Assembly (NCBI RefSeq): GCF_932526225.1 | Contig: NC_064047.1 | Location: 3,223,501 to 3,287,500 of the forward strand | Direction: 5' to 3' | DNA from: Nematostella vectensis | Lineage: Eukaryota; Cnidaria; Anthozoa; Actiniaria; Edwardsiidae | DNA length: 64,000 nt | Shown here: piece by piece, positions 1 to 9,300 of the stretch | Layout of the letters: every line of letters starts with the position of its first letter | Position numbering within the stretch: position 1 is the first letter of the stretch | Notes under the pieces: generated by a model | What the model was told of the DNA's origin: nothing | What the model saw: the letters and a program-made list of their open reading frames with translations, nothing else | The model's database searches: none | Made by a program: the position numbers and the translations under genes

Positions 1-72
1 CCGAGTGGTTAAGGCGTTGGACTAAAAATGCAATGCGATCTTTACGCGCAGATTAGAGTCCTGCCCGCAACG
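1..72 (+). pseudogene. Partial class F unit (anticodon AAA), cut by window start
   Basis: The first 10 bases of the unit lie outside the window. The rest matches class F: anticodon loop CTAAAAA, a mismatched anticodon stem (TTGGA/TGCAA) and a T arm reading CAGATTAGAGTCC, which lacks the TTCGA core. It ends CAACG. Confidence 0.85.
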
Positions 73-142
73 ATATGTTTTTATTTAAAAAATCCCTGAT
101 CAAAATAACAAAGAGGTAAAAATGCTATTTGAAAAATCCAAG

Positions 143-224
143 GTTGCGGTGGCCGAGTGGTTAAGGCGTTGGACTAGAAATCCAATGGGATCTTCCCGCG
201 CAGGTTCGAATCCTGCTCGCAACG
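143..224 (+). tRNA. tRNA-Ser(AGA), reference copy of class A
   Basis: This 82-nt unit is the reference for the array. Acceptor stem GTTGCGG pairs with TCGCAAC (one G7-U66 wobble); D stem GCC/GGC; anticodon stem TTGGA/TCCAA around loop CTAGAAA, giving anticodon AGA at tRNA positions 34-36; long variable arm; T stem GCAGG/CCTGC with loop TTCGAAT; discriminator G73, a serine identity element. A34 would be deaminated to inosine to read UCU, UCC and UCA. A box TGGCCGAGTGG and B box GGTTCGAATCC match the Pol III consensus, and T5 follows at 230-234. I infer a functional gene. Confidence 0.95.
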
Positions 225-294
225 ATACATTTTTGTTTGAAAAATCCCTGATCAAAATAACAAAGAGGTAAAAAAGCTATTTAAAAAATCCAAG
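225..294 (+). other. Short spacer type (about 70 bp), representative
   Basis: After class A: ATACA then T5 (230-234), GTTTGAAAAATCCCTGATCA, then AATAACAAAGAGGTAAAAAAGC and TATTT plus AAAAATCCAAG up to the next tRNA. Nearly all short spacers end with a TATTT-AAAAATCCAAG segment, so each unit has an AT-rich 18-base stretch directly upstream. No other gene fits here. Confidence 0.7.
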
Positions 295-376
295 GTTGGG
301 GAAGCCGAGTAGTTAAGGCGTTGGAATAGAAATCCAATGGGATCTTCCCGCGCAGGCTCGAATCCTGCCCGCAACG
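295..376 (+). pseudogene. Class C unit, CTCGAAT T loop form
   Basis: Representative of 22 C units with TAGTT in the D loop and GGCTCGAATCC in place of the B box. GTTGGGG against CCGCAAC gives a G5-G68 mismatch. The anticodon is AGA with C32 changed to A. The stop downstream is only T4 (AAAGTTTTCG). Likely a decayed tRNA-Ser(AGA). Confidence 0.65.
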
Positions 377-611
377 ATAAAGTTTTCGACATTTTGTTTG
401 AAGAATGCCTGATCAAAATAAAAAAGAAGAAAAGAAGCTATTTCAAAAATCCAAGGTTGCGGTGGCCGAGTGGTTAAGGCGTTGAACTTGAAATCCAATG
501 GGAACTTCCCGCGCAGGTTCGAACCCTGCCCGCAACGATACATTTTTCGACATTTTGTTTGAAGAATCCCTGATCAAAATAAAAAGAAAAAAGCTATTTG
601 AAAAATCCAAG

Positions 612-693
612 GTTGAGGTGGCCGAGTGGTTAAGGCGATGGACTTGAAATCCAATGGGATCTTACCGCACAGGTTCGAACCCTGCCCGCAACG
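612..693 (+). tRNA. Class E tRNA-Ser(TGA)-like unit with several mismatches
   Basis: Representative of 40 class E units. A box and B box (GGTTCGAACCC) are intact and T6 follows, so it should be transcribable. The fold is weaker than class D: GTTGAGG against CCGCAAC leaves an A5-G68 mismatch, ATGGA/TCCAA leaves A27-A43, TACC disrupts the variable stem, and CACAGG leaves A49-C65. Six later copies (37200, 40401, 42312, 44864, 48065, 53048) have the normal TTCCCGCGCAGG segment, probably by exchange with class D. A weak tRNA-Ser(TGA) gene or a transcribed pseudogene. Confidence 0.6.
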
Positions 694-791
694 GTTCTTT
701 TTTCTTAAAACATATTTCTAATACTTTATTGATCCAGTTGAAATTTCGATGCAGTTTTATTATTTAAAAAAAGTAGGGACGAACATCCAAG
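694..791 (+). other. Long spacer type (98 bp), representative of 64
   Basis: After TGA-type units ending CAACGG comes a 98-bp spacer that shares little with the short spacers. It starts with T6-T7 (stop), has a conserved middle TTTATTGATCCAGTT and GATGCAGTTTTAT, and a TATTTAAAA segment about 31-23 bases before the next tRNA start, where a Pol III TATA-like element would sit. I count 64 copies. They precede all GGAG D-loop units, all J units and a few others. The regulatory role is inference; conservation could reflect repeat homogenisation only. Confidence 0.6.
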
Positions 792-873
792 GTTGCGGTG
801 GCCGAGGAGTTAAGGCGTTGGACTAGAAATCTAATGGGATCTTCCCGCGCAGGTTCGAATCCTGCCCACAACG
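792..873 (+). tRNA. Class B tRNA-Ser(AGA)-like unit, GGAG D loop
   Basis: Representative of 28 B units that follow a long spacer. The anticodon is AGA with stem TTGGA/TCTAA (one G-U pair). The 3' end CCACAAC leaves a C5-A68 mismatch. The D loop has GAGGAGTT instead of GAGTGGTT, which alters the conserved G18-G19 pair and the A box (TGGCCGAGGAG). The B box is intact and T5 follows. Probably impaired; could still be scored as tRNA-Ser(AGA). Confidence 0.6.
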
Positions 874-1104
874 ATAAATTTTTCAACATTTTGTTTGAAC
901 AATCCCTGAACAAAATAGCAAAGCAGGAATGAAGCTAATTCAAAAATCCAATGTTGCGGTGGCCGAGTGGTTAAGGCGTTGGACTAGAAATCCAATGGGA
1001 TCTTCCCGCGCATGTTCGAATCCTGCTCGCAACGATACATTTTTGTTTAAAAAATACCTGATCAAAATAACAAAGAGGTATAAAAGCTATTTGAAGAATC
1101 CAAG

Positions 1105-1185
1105 GTTGGGGAGGCCGAGTGGTTAAGTCGTTGGAATAGAAATCCAATGGGATCTTCCCGCGCAGGCCGGAACCTGCCCGCAACG
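1105..1185 (+). pseudogene. Class C unit, 81-nt form with 6-nt T loop
   Basis: Representative of ten 81-nt C units (1105, 1721, 2995, 3738, 4354, 6095, 34819, 56718, 58450, 62129). A base is lost in the T arm, which reads GCAGG-CCGGAA-CCTGC, so the T loop has six bases and no B box core. The anticodon is AGA. Clear pseudogene class, yet kept through several block duplications. Confidence 0.75.
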
Positions 1186-1255
1186 ATAAATTGTTCGACA
1201 TTTTGTTTGAAGAATGCCTGATCAAAAAAAAAAGAAGCTATTTCAAAAATCCAAG

Positions 1256-1337
1256 GTTGCGGTGGCCGAGCGGTTAAGGCGTTGGACTAGAAATCTAATT
1301 GGATCTTCCCGCGCAGGTTCGAATCCTGCCCACAACG
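1256..1337 (+). tRNA. Class B tRNA-Ser(AGA)-like unit, GCGG D loop
   Basis: Representative of 17 B units with a normal-length D loop (GAGCGG or GAGTGG) and a spacer reading TTTTTCGACGC. The A box TGGCCGAGCGG fits the Pol III consensus better than the GGAG form. Only the C5-A68 mismatch and one G-U anticodon-stem pair set it apart from class A, so it is the best-preserved of the altered AGA classes. In this copy the variable arm is further changed (AATTGG). Confidence 0.65.
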
Positions 1338-1416
1338 ATACATTTTTCGACGCTTTGTTTGAAGAATCCTTGTTCAGAAAAACAAAGCGGAAATGAAGCT
1401 AATTAAAAAATCCAAT

Positions 1417-1498
1417 GTTGCGGTGGCCGAGTGGTTAAGGCGTTGGACTAGAAATCCAATGGGATCTTCCCGCGCAGGTTCGAATCCTGCTCGCAACG
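1417..1498 (+). tRNA. tRNA-Ser(AGA)
   Basis: Exact class A copy between a B and a C unit; T5 stop at 1504-1508. Part of the 2,633-bp duplicated block. Confidence 0.94.
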
Positions 1499-1568
1499 AT
1501 ACATTTTTGTTTGAAAAATCCCTGATCAAAATAACAAAGAGGTAAAAATGCTATTTGAAAAGTCCAAG

Positions 1569-1650
1569 GTTGGGGAGGCCGAGTGGTTAAGTCGTTGGAA
1601 TAGAAATCCAATGGGATCTTCCCGCGCAGGCCCGAATCCTGCCCGCAACG
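1569..1650 (+). pseudogene. Class C unit, CCCGAAT T loop form
   Basis: Representative of about 35 C units with GGCCCGAATCC at the B box (T54 and T55 both C, which removes the T54-A58 pair and pseudouridine-55 site). GTTGGGG gives G5-G68, and TTAAGTCG breaks the D stem in this and many copies. The anticodon stays AGA. Copies with TTAAGGCG and GATTAG (for example 5447 and 60181) are milder. Confidence 0.65.
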
Positions 1651-2345
1651 ATATATTTTTGTTTGTAAAATCCCTGATCAAAAAAACAAAGAGGTAAAAA
1701 TGCTATTTGAAGAATCCAAGGTTGGGGAGGCCGAGTGGTTAAGTCGTTGGAATAGAAATCCAATGGGATCTTCCCGCGCAGGCCGGAACCTGCCCGCAAC
1801 GATAAATTGTTCGACATTTTGTTTGAAGAATGCCTGATCAAAAAAAAAAAAAGCTATTTCAAAAATCCAAGGTTGCGGTGGCCGAACGGTTAAGGCGTTG
1901 GACTAGAAATCTAATTGGATCTTCCCGAGCAGGTTCGAATCCTGCCCACAACGATACATTTTTCGACGCTTTGTTTGAAGAATCCTTGTTCAGAAAAACA
2001 AAGCGGAAAAGAAGCTAATTCAAAAATCCAATGTTGCGGTGGCCGAGTGGTTAAGGCGTTGGACTAGAAATCCAATGGGATCTTCCCGCGCAGGTTCGAA
2101 TCCTGTTCGCAACGATACATTTTTGTTTGAAAAATCCCTGATCAAAATAACAAAGAGGTAAAAAAGCTATTTAAAAAATCCAATGTTGCGGTGGCCGAGT
2201 GGTTAAGGCGTTGGACTAGAAATCCAATGGGATCTTCCCGCGCAGGTTCAAATCCTGCTTGCAACGATAAAGTTTTCGACATTTTGTTTGAAGAATGCCT
2301 GATCAAAATAAAAAAGAAGAAAAGAAGCTATTTCAAAAATCCAAG

Positions 2346-2427
2346 GTTGCGGTGGCCGAGTGGTTAAGGCGTTGGACTTGAAATCCAATGGGATCTTCCC
2401 GCGCAGGTTCGAACCCTGCCCGCAACG
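2346..2427 (+). tRNA. tRNA-Ser(TGA), reference copy of class D
   Basis: 82-nt class II tRNA with the same body as class A but anticodon loop CTTGAAA (anticodon TGA, reads UCA and by wobble UCG), T loop TTCGAAC and a fully paired GTTGCGG/CCGCAAC acceptor stem. G73 is present. A box TGGCCGAGTGG and B box GGTTCGAACCC are intact and T5 follows at 2433-2437. Class D differs from class A at only a few positions, so the two isoacceptors share a recent origin or are homogenised together. I infer a functional gene. Confidence 0.95.
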
Positions 2428-2994
2428 ATACATTTTTCGACATTTTGTTTGAAGAATCCCTGATCAAAATAAAAAAAAAGAAGCTATTTGAAAAATCCAA
2501 GGTTGAGGTGGCCGAGTGGTTAAGGCGATGGACTTGAAATCCAATGGGATCTTACCGCACAGGTTCGAACCATGCCCGCAACGGTTCTTTTTTCTTAAAA
2601 CATATTTCTAATACTTTATTGATCCAGTTGAAATTTCGATGCAGTTTTATTATTTAAAAAAAGTAGGGACGAACATCCAAGGTTGCGGTGGCCGAGGAGT
2701 TAAGGCGTTGGACTAGAAATCTAATGGGATCTTCCCGCGCAGGTTCGAATCCTGCCCACAACGATAAATTTTTCAACATTTTGTTTGAACAATCCCTGAA
2801 CAAAATAGCAAAGCGGAAATGAAGCTAATTCAAAAATCCAATGTTACGGTGGCCGAGTGGTTAAGGCGTTGGACTAGAAATCCAATGGGATCTTCTCGCG
2901 CAGGTTCGAATCCTGCTCGCAACGATACATTTTTGTTTGAAAAATCCCTGATCAAAATAACAAAGAGGTAAAAAAGCTATTTGAAGAATCCAAG

Positions 2995-3202
2995 GTTGGG
3001 GAGGCCGAGTGGTTAAGTCGTTGGAATAGAAATCCAATGGGATCTTCCCGCGCAGGCCGGAACCTGCCCGCAACGGGATGCCTGATCAAAAAAAAAAAGA
3101 AGCTATTTCAAAAATCCAAGGTTGCGGTGGCCGAGCGGTTAAGGCGTTGGACTAGAAATCTAATGGGATCTTCCCGCGCAGGTTCGAATCCTGCCCACAA
3201 CG
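2995..3202 (+). other. Two-unit stretch without an internal terminator
   Basis: The spacer between C2995 (ends 3075) and B3121 is only 45 bases and reads CAACGGGATGCCTGATC; the usual T-run is deleted. A transcript starting at the C unit would run through both units to the T5 after 3202. The same arrangement occurs at 6095-6302. Confidence 0.7.
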
Positions 3203-3281
3203 ATACATTTTTCGACGCTTTGTTTGAAGAATCCTTGTTCAGAAAAACAAAGCGGAAATGAAGCTAATTCAAAAATCCAAT

Positions 3282-3363
3282 GTTGCGGTGGCCGAGTGGT
3301 TAAGGCGTTGGACTAAAAATGCAATGCGATCTTTACGCGCAGATTAGAGTCCTGCCCGCAACG
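3282..3363 (+). pseudogene. Class F tRNA-Ser relative, anticodon AAA
   Basis: Representative of 23 class F units. The acceptor stem is intact here (GTTGCGG/CCGCAAC). The anticodon loop reads CTAAAAA (anticodon AAA, a phenylalanine-codon match). The anticodon stem has a G-G mismatch and the T loop has ATTAGAG where TTCGAAT belongs, so the B box is destroyed. I call it a pseudogene; transcription would need an external promoter. Later F units (from 13544) often start GTTGGGG and so lose pair 5-68 as well. Confidence 0.85.
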
Positions 3364-4049
3364 ATATGTTTTTGTTTAAAAAATCCCTGATCAAAATAAC
3401 AAAGAGGTAAAAATGCTATTTGAAAAATCCAAGGTTGCGGTGGCCGAGTGGTTAAGGCGTTGGACTAGAAATCCAATGGGATGTTCCCGCGCAGGTTCGA
3501 ATCCTGCTCGCAGCGATACATTTTTGTTTGAAAAATCCCTGATCAAAATAACAAAGAGGTAAAAAAGCTATTTGAAGAATCCAAGGTTGGGGAGGCCGAG
3601 TGGTTAAGACGTTGGAATAGAAATCCAATGGGATCTTCCCGCGCAGGCCCGAATCCTGCCCGCAACGATATATTTTTGTTTGTAAAATCCCTGATCAAAA
3701 TAACAAAGAGGTATAAAAGCTATTTGAAGAATCCAAGGTTGGGGAGGCCGAGTGGTTAAGTCGTTGGAATAGAAATCCAATGGGATCTTCCCACGCAGGC
3801 CGGAACCTGCCCGCAACGATAAATTGTTCGACATTTTGTTTGAAGAATGCCTGATCAAAAAAAAAAGAAGCTATTTCAAAAATCCAAGGTTGCGGTGGCC
3901 GAGCGGTTAAGGCGTTGGACTAGAAATCTAATTGGATCTTCCCGCGCAGGTTCGAATCCTGCCCACAACGATACATTTTTCGACGCTTTGTTTGAAGAAT
4001 CCTTGTTCAGAAAAACAAAGCGGAAATGAAGCTAATTCAAAAATCCAAT

Positions 4050-4131
4050 GTTGCGGTGGCCGAGTGGTTAAGGCGTTGGACTAGAAATCCAATGGGATCT
4101 TCCCGCGCAGGTTCGAATCCTGCTCGCAACG
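4050..4131 (+). tRNA. tRNA-Ser(AGA)
   Basis: Exact class A copy, the block partner of 1417; T5 stop at 4137-4141. Confidence 0.94.
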
Positions 4132-4977
4132 ATACATTTTTGTTTGAAAAATCCCTGATCAAAATAACAAAGAGGTAAAAATGCTATTTGAAAAGTCCAA
4201 GGTTGGGGAGGCCGAGTGGTTAAGTCGTTGGAATAGAAATCCAATGGGATCTTCCCGCGCAGGCCCGAATCCTGCCCGCAACGATATATTTTTGTTTGTA
4301 AAATCCCTGATCAAAAAAACAAAGAGGTAAAAATGCTATTTGAAGAATCCAAGGTTGGGGAGGCCAAGTGGTTAAGTCGTTGGAATAGAAATCCAATGGG
4401 ATCTTCCCGCGCAGGCCGGAACCTGCCCGCAACGATAAATTGTTCGACATTTTGTTTGAAGAATGCCTGATCAAAAAAAAAAAAGCTATTTCAAAAATCC
4501 AAGGTTGCGGTGGCCGAGCGGTTAAGGCGTTGGACTAGAAATCTAATTGGATCTTCCCGCGCAGGTTCGAATCCTGCCCACAACGATACATTTTTCGACG
4601 CTTTGTTTGAAGAATCCTTGTTCAGAAAAACAAAGCGGAAAAGAAGCTAATTCAAAAATCCAATGTTGCGGTGGCCGAGTGGTTAAGGCGTTGGACTAGA
4701 AATCCAATGGGATCTTCCCGCGCAGGTTCGAATCCTGTTCGCAACGATACATTTTTGTTTGAAAAATCCCTGATCAAAATAACAAAGAGGTAAAAAAGCT
4801 ATTTAAAAAATCCAATGTTGCGGTGGCCGAGTGGTTAAGGCGTTGGACTAGAAATCCAATGGGATCTTCCCGCGCAGGTTCAAATCCTGCTCGCAACGAT
4901 AAAGTTTTCGACATTTTGTTTGAAGAATGCCTGATCAAAATAAAAAAGAAGAAAAGAAGCTATTTCAAAAATCCAAG

Positions 4978-5059
4978 GTTGCGGTGGCCGAGTGGTTAAG
5001 GCGTTGGACTTGAAATCCAATGGGATCTTCCCGCGCAGGTTCGAACCCTGCCCGCAACG
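4978..5059 (+). tRNA. tRNA-Ser(TGA)
   Basis: Exact class D copy, block partner of 2346; T5 stop at 5065-5069. Confidence 0.94.
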
Positions 5060-5133
5060 ATACATTTTTCGACATTTTGTTTGAAGAATCCCTGATCAAA
5101 ATAAAAAAAAAGAAGCTATTTGAAAAATCCAAG

Positions 5134-5215
5134 GTTGAGGTGGCCGAGTGGTTAAGGCGATGGACTTGAAATCCAATGGGATCTTACCGCACAGGTTCGA
5201 ACCCTGCCCACAACG
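5134..5215 (+). pseudogene. E/B chimaeric unit
   Basis: Class E through the T loop (GTTGAGG, TGA, CACAGGTTCGAACC), then CCCACAACG and the B-type spacer. The long spacer and the B unit that follow E elsewhere are absent, so an exchange inside the tRNA removed about 180 bases. Confidence 0.8.
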
Positions 5216-5294
5216 ATAAATTTTTCAACATTTTGTTTGAACAATCCCTGAACAAAATAGCAAAGCGGAAATGAAGCTAATTCAAAAATCCAAT

Positions 5295-5376
5295 GTTGCG
5301 GTGGCCGAGTGGTTAAGGCGTTGGACTAGAAATCCAATGGGATCTTCCCGCGCAGGTTCGAATCCTGCTCGCAACG
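5295..5376 (+). tRNA. tRNA-Ser(AGA)
   Basis: Exact class A copy directly downstream of the E/B chimaera; T5 stop at 5382-5386. Confidence 0.94.
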
Positions 5377-6094
5377 ATACATTTTTGTTTAAAAAATACC
5401 TGATCAAAATAACAAAGAGGTAAAAAAGCTATTTGAAGAATCCAAGGTTGGGGAGGCCGAGTGGTTAAGGCGTTGGATTAGAAATCCAATGGGATCTTCC
5501 CGCGCAGGCCCGAATCCTGCTCGCAACGATACATTTTTCGACATTTTGTTTGAAGAATCCCTGATCAAAATAAAAAAAGGAAGCTATTTGAAAAATCCAA
5601 GGTTGAGGTGGCCGAGTGGTTAAGGCGATGGACTTGAAATCCAATGGGATCTTACCGCACAGGTTCGAGCCCTGCCCGCAACGGTTCTTTTTTCTTAAAA
5701 CATATTTCTAATACTTTATTGATCCAGTTGAAATTTCGATGCAGTTTTATTATTTAAAAAAAGTAGGGACGAACATCCAAGGTTGCGGTGGCCGAGGAGT
5801 TAAGGCGTTGGACTAGAAATCTAATGGGATCTTCCCGCGCAGGTTCGAATCCTGCCCACAACGATAAATTTTTCAACATTTTGTTTGAACAATCCCTGAA
5901 CAAAATAGCAAAGCGGAAATGAATTTAATTCAAAAATCCAATGTTACGGTGGCCGAGTGGTTAAGACGTTGGACTAGAAATCCAATGGGATCTTCCCGCG
6001 CAGGTTCGAATCCTGCTCGCAACGATACATTTTTGTTTGAAAAATCCCTGATCAAAATAACAAAGAGGTAAAAAAGCTATTTGAAGAATCCAAG

Positions 6095-6302
6095 GTTGGG
6101 GAGGCCGAGTGGTTAAGTCGTTGGAATAGAAATCCAATGGGATCTTCCCGCGCAGGCCGGAACCTGCCCGCAACGGGATGCCTGATCAAAAAAAAAAAGA
6201 AGCTATTTCAAAAATCCAAGGTTGCGGTGGCCGAGCGGTGAAGGCGTTGGACTAGAAATCTAATGGGATCTTCCCGCGCAGGTTCGAATCCTGCCCACAA
6301 CG
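6095..6302 (+). other. Two-unit stretch without an internal terminator (second copy)
   Basis: C6095 and B6221 are separated by the same 45-base spacer lacking a T-run. The upstream A units (2843 and 5943) share GTTACGG, so these two places descend from one event. Confidence 0.7.
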
Positions 6303-6989
6303 ATACATTTTTCGACGCTTTGTTTGAAGAATCCTTGTTCAGAAAAACAAAGCGGAAATGAAGCTAATTCAAAAATCTAATGTTGCGGTGGCCGAGTGGT
6401 TAAGGCGTTGGACTAAAAATGCAATGCGATCTTTACGAGCAGATTAGAGTCCTGCCCGCAACGATATGTTTTTGTTTAAAAAATCCCTGATCAAAATAAC
6501 AAAGAGGTAAAAATGCTATTTGAAAAATCCAAGGTTGCGGTGGCCGAGTGGTTAAGGCGTTGGACTAGAAATCCAATGGGATCTTCCCGCGCAGGTTCGA
6601 ATCCTGCTCGCAGCGATACATTTTTGTTTGAAAAATCCCTGATCAAAATAACAAAGAGGTAAAAAAGCTATTTGAAGAATCCAAGGTTGGGGAGGCCGAG
6701 TGGTTAAGTCGTTGGAATAGAAATCCAATGGGATCTTCCCGCGCAGGCCCGAATCCTGCCCGCAACGATATATTTTTGTTTGTAAAATCCCTGATCAAAA
6801 AAACAAAGAGGCAAAAATGCTATTTGAAAAATCCAAGGTTGCGGTGGCCGAGTGGTTAAGGCGTTGGACTAGAAATCCAATGGGATCTTCCCTCGCAGGC
6901 ACGAATCCTGCCCGCAACGATATATTTTTGTTTGTAAAATCCCTGATCAAAAAAACAAAGAGGTAAAAATGCTATTTGAAAAATCCAAG

Positions 6990-7062
6990 GTTGCGGTGGC
7001 CGAGTGGTTAAGGCGGGGGTCAATGGGATCTTCCCGCGCAGGTTCGAATCCTGCTCGCAACG
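6990..7062 (+). pseudogene. tRNA-Ser unit with deleted anticodon arm (73 nt)
   Basis: An A-type body in which the stretch from the anticodon stem through the anticodon is replaced by GGGGT, net loss nine bases. A box, B box, acceptor and T arm stay intact and T5 follows, so it could be transcribed into an RNA with no anticodon. Confidence 0.85.
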
Positions 7063-7293
7063 ATACATTTTTGTTTGAAAAATCCCTGATCAAAATAACA
7101 AAGAGGTAAAAAAGCTATTTGAAGAATCCAAGGTTGCGGTGGCCGAGCGGTTAAGGCGTTGGACTAGAAATCTAATGGGATCTTCCCGCGCAGGTTCGAA
7201 TCCTGCCCACAACGATACATTTTTCGACGCTTTGTTTGAAGAATGCCTGATCAAAATAAAAAAGAAGAAAAGAAGCTATTTCAAAAATCCAAG

Positions 7294-7375
7294 GTTGCGG
7301 TGGCCGAGTGGTTAAGGCGTTGGACTTGAAATCCAATGGGATCTTCCCGCGCAGGTTCGAACCCTGCCCGCAACG
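7294..7375 (+). tRNA. tRNA-Ser(TGA)
   Basis: Exact class D copy between B7133 and E7451; T5 stop at 7381-7385. Confidence 0.94.
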
Positions 7376-7791
7376 ATACATTTTTCGACATTTTGTTTGA
7401 AGAATCCCTGATCAAAACAAAAAAAAAAGAAGCTATTTGAAAAATCCAAGGTTGAGGTGGCCGAGTGGTTAAGGCGATGGACTTGAAATCCAATGGGATC
7501 TTACCGCACAGGTTCGAACCCTGCCCGCAACGGTTCTTTTTTCTTAAAACATATTTCTAATACTTTATTGATCCAGTTGAAATTTCGATGCAGTTTTATT
7601 ATTTAAAAAAAGTAGGGACGAACATCCAAGGTTGCGGTGGCCGAGGAGTTAAGGCGTTGGACTAGAAATCTAATGGGATCTTCCCGCGCAGGTTCGAATC
7701 CTGCCCACAACGATAAATTTTTCAACATTTTGTTTGAACAATCCCTGAACAAAATAGCAAAGCGGAAATGAAGCTAATTCAAAAATCCAAT

Positions 7792-7873
7792 GTTGCGGTG
7801 GCCGAGTGGTTAAGGCGTTGGACTAGAAATCCAATGGGATCTTCCCGCGCAGGTTCGAATCCTGCTCGCAACG
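7792..7873 (+). tRNA. tRNA-Ser(AGA)
   Basis: Exact class A copy between B7631 and C7944; T5 stop at 7879-7883. Confidence 0.94.
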
Positions 7874-8721
7874 ATACATTTTTGTTTGAAAAATCCCTGA
7901 TCAAAATAACAAAGAGGTAAAAAAGCTATTTAAAAAATCCAAGGTTGGGGAGGCCGAGTAGTTAAGGCGTCGGAATAGAAATCCAATGGGATCTTCCCGC
8001 GCAGGCTCGAATCCTGCCCGCAACGATAAAGTTTTCGACATTTTGTTTGAAGAATGCCTGATCAAAATAAAAAAGAAGAAAAGAAGCTATTTCAAAAATC
8101 CAATGTTGCGGTTGCCGAGCGGTTAAGGCGTTGGACTAGAAATCTAATGGGATCTTCCCGCGCAGGTTCGAATCCTGCCCACAACGATACATTTTTCGAC
8201 GCTTTGTTTGAAGAATCCTTGTTCAGAAAAACAAAGCGGAAATGAAGCTAATCCAAAAATCCAATGTTGCGGTGGCCGAGTGGTTAAGGCGTTGGACTAG
8301 AAATCCAATGGGATCTTCACGCGCAGGTTCGAATCCTGCTCGCAACGATACATTTTTGTTTGAAAAATCCCTGATCAAAATAACAAAGAGGTAAAAAAGC
8401 TATTTGAAGAATCCAAGGTTGGGGAGGCCGAGTGGTTAAGTCGTTGGAATAGAAATCCAATGGGATCTTCCCGCGCAGGCCCGAATCCTGCTCGCAACGA
8501 TATATTTTTGTTTGTAAAATCCCTGATCAAAAAAACAAAGAGGTAAAAATGCTATTTGAAGAATCCAAGGTTGCGGTGGCCGAGTGGTTAAAGCGTTGGA
8601 CTAAAAATGCAATGCGATCTTTCCGCGCAGATTAGAGTCCTGCCCGCAACGATATATTTTTGTTTAAAAAATCCCTGATCAAAATAACAAAGAGGTAAAA
8701 ATGCTATTTAAAAAATCCAAG

Positions 8722-8803
8722 GTTGCGGTGGCCGAGTGGTTAAGGCGTTGGAATAGAAATCCAATGGGATCTTCCCGCGCAGGTTCGAACCCTGCCCGTA
8801 ACG
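8722..8803 (+). tRNA. AGA/TGA chimaeric unit
   Basis: Anticodon AGA with A at position 32, followed by the class D 3' half (TTCGAACC, CCCGTAACG). All stems pair except 4-69 (G with T is a wobble). Probably an exchange between A and D units. Confidence 0.6.
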
Positions 8804-9218
8804 ATACATTTTTCGACATTTTGTTTGAAGAATCCCTGATCAAAATAAAAAAAAATAAGCTATTTGAAAAATCCAAGGTTGAGGTGGCCGAGTGGTTAAG
8901 GCGGTGGACTTGAAATCCAATGGGATCTTACCGCACAGGTTCGAATTCTGCCCGCAACGGTTCTTTTTTCTTAAAACATATTTCTAATACTTTATTGATC
9001 CAGTTGAAATTTCGATGCAGTTTTATTATTTAAAAAAAGTAGGGACGAACATCCAAGGTTGCGGTGGCCGAGGAGTTAAGGCGTTGGACTAGAAATCTAA
9101 TGGGATCTTCCCGCGCAGGTTCGAATCCTGCCCACAACGATAAATTTTTAAACATTTTGTTTGAACAATCCCTGAACAAAATAGCAAAGCGGAAATGAAG
9201 CTAATTCAAAAATCCAAT

Positions 9219-9300
9219 GTTGCGGTGGCCGAGTGGTTAAGGCGTTGGACTAGAAATCCAATGGGATCTTCCCGCGCAGGTTCGAATCCTGCTCGCAACG
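9219..9300 (+). tRNA. tRNA-Ser(AGA)
   Basis: Exact class A copy in the first E-B-A-C round; T5 stop at 9306-9310. Confidence 0.94.

Larger units (their letters stand above)
1..3281 (+). repeat. Array map 1: 21 units
   Basis: Unit starts with class code: F1 (5' cut by window edge), A143, C295, D456, E612, B792, A953, C1105, B1256, A1417, C1569, C1721, B1872, A2033, A2185, D2346, E2502, B2682, A2843, C2995, B3121. Bodies are 82 nt except C1105, C1721 and C2995 (81 nt). D456 carries substitutions in the anticodon stem and variable arm, A953 in the T stem, and A2843 has GTTACGG, which breaks pair 4-69. Confidence 0.9.
3282..6381 (+). repeat. Array map 2: 20 units
   Basis: Unit starts: F3282, A3434, C3586, C3738, B3889, A4050, C4202, C4354, B4504, A4665, A4817, D4978, X5134 (E/B chimaera), A5295, C5447, E5602, B5782, A5943, C6095, B6221. 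From about 3703 to 5200 this repeats 1070-2570 at an offset of 2,633. A3434 ends GCAGCG instead of GCAACG, a change shared with A6534. Confidence 0.9.

Noticed and set aside
143-224. tRNA-Leu rather than tRNA-Ser (both have a long variable arm)
   Set aside because: Anticodons AGA and TGA in the intact classes are serine, the discriminator is G73 rather than the leucine A73, and the body matches animal tRNA-Ser in the D and T arms.
225-294. Conserved TGATCA palindrome in most short spacers as a protein-binding site
   Set aside because: The site is present in most but not all spacer types (B spacers have TGAACA or TTGTTC) and is no better conserved than its surroundings, so copying of the repeat explains it.
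3282-3363. Class F as tRNA-Phe
   Set aside because: Phe tRNA uses GAA and a short variable loop; this unit has AAA, a long variable arm and a broken T arm.
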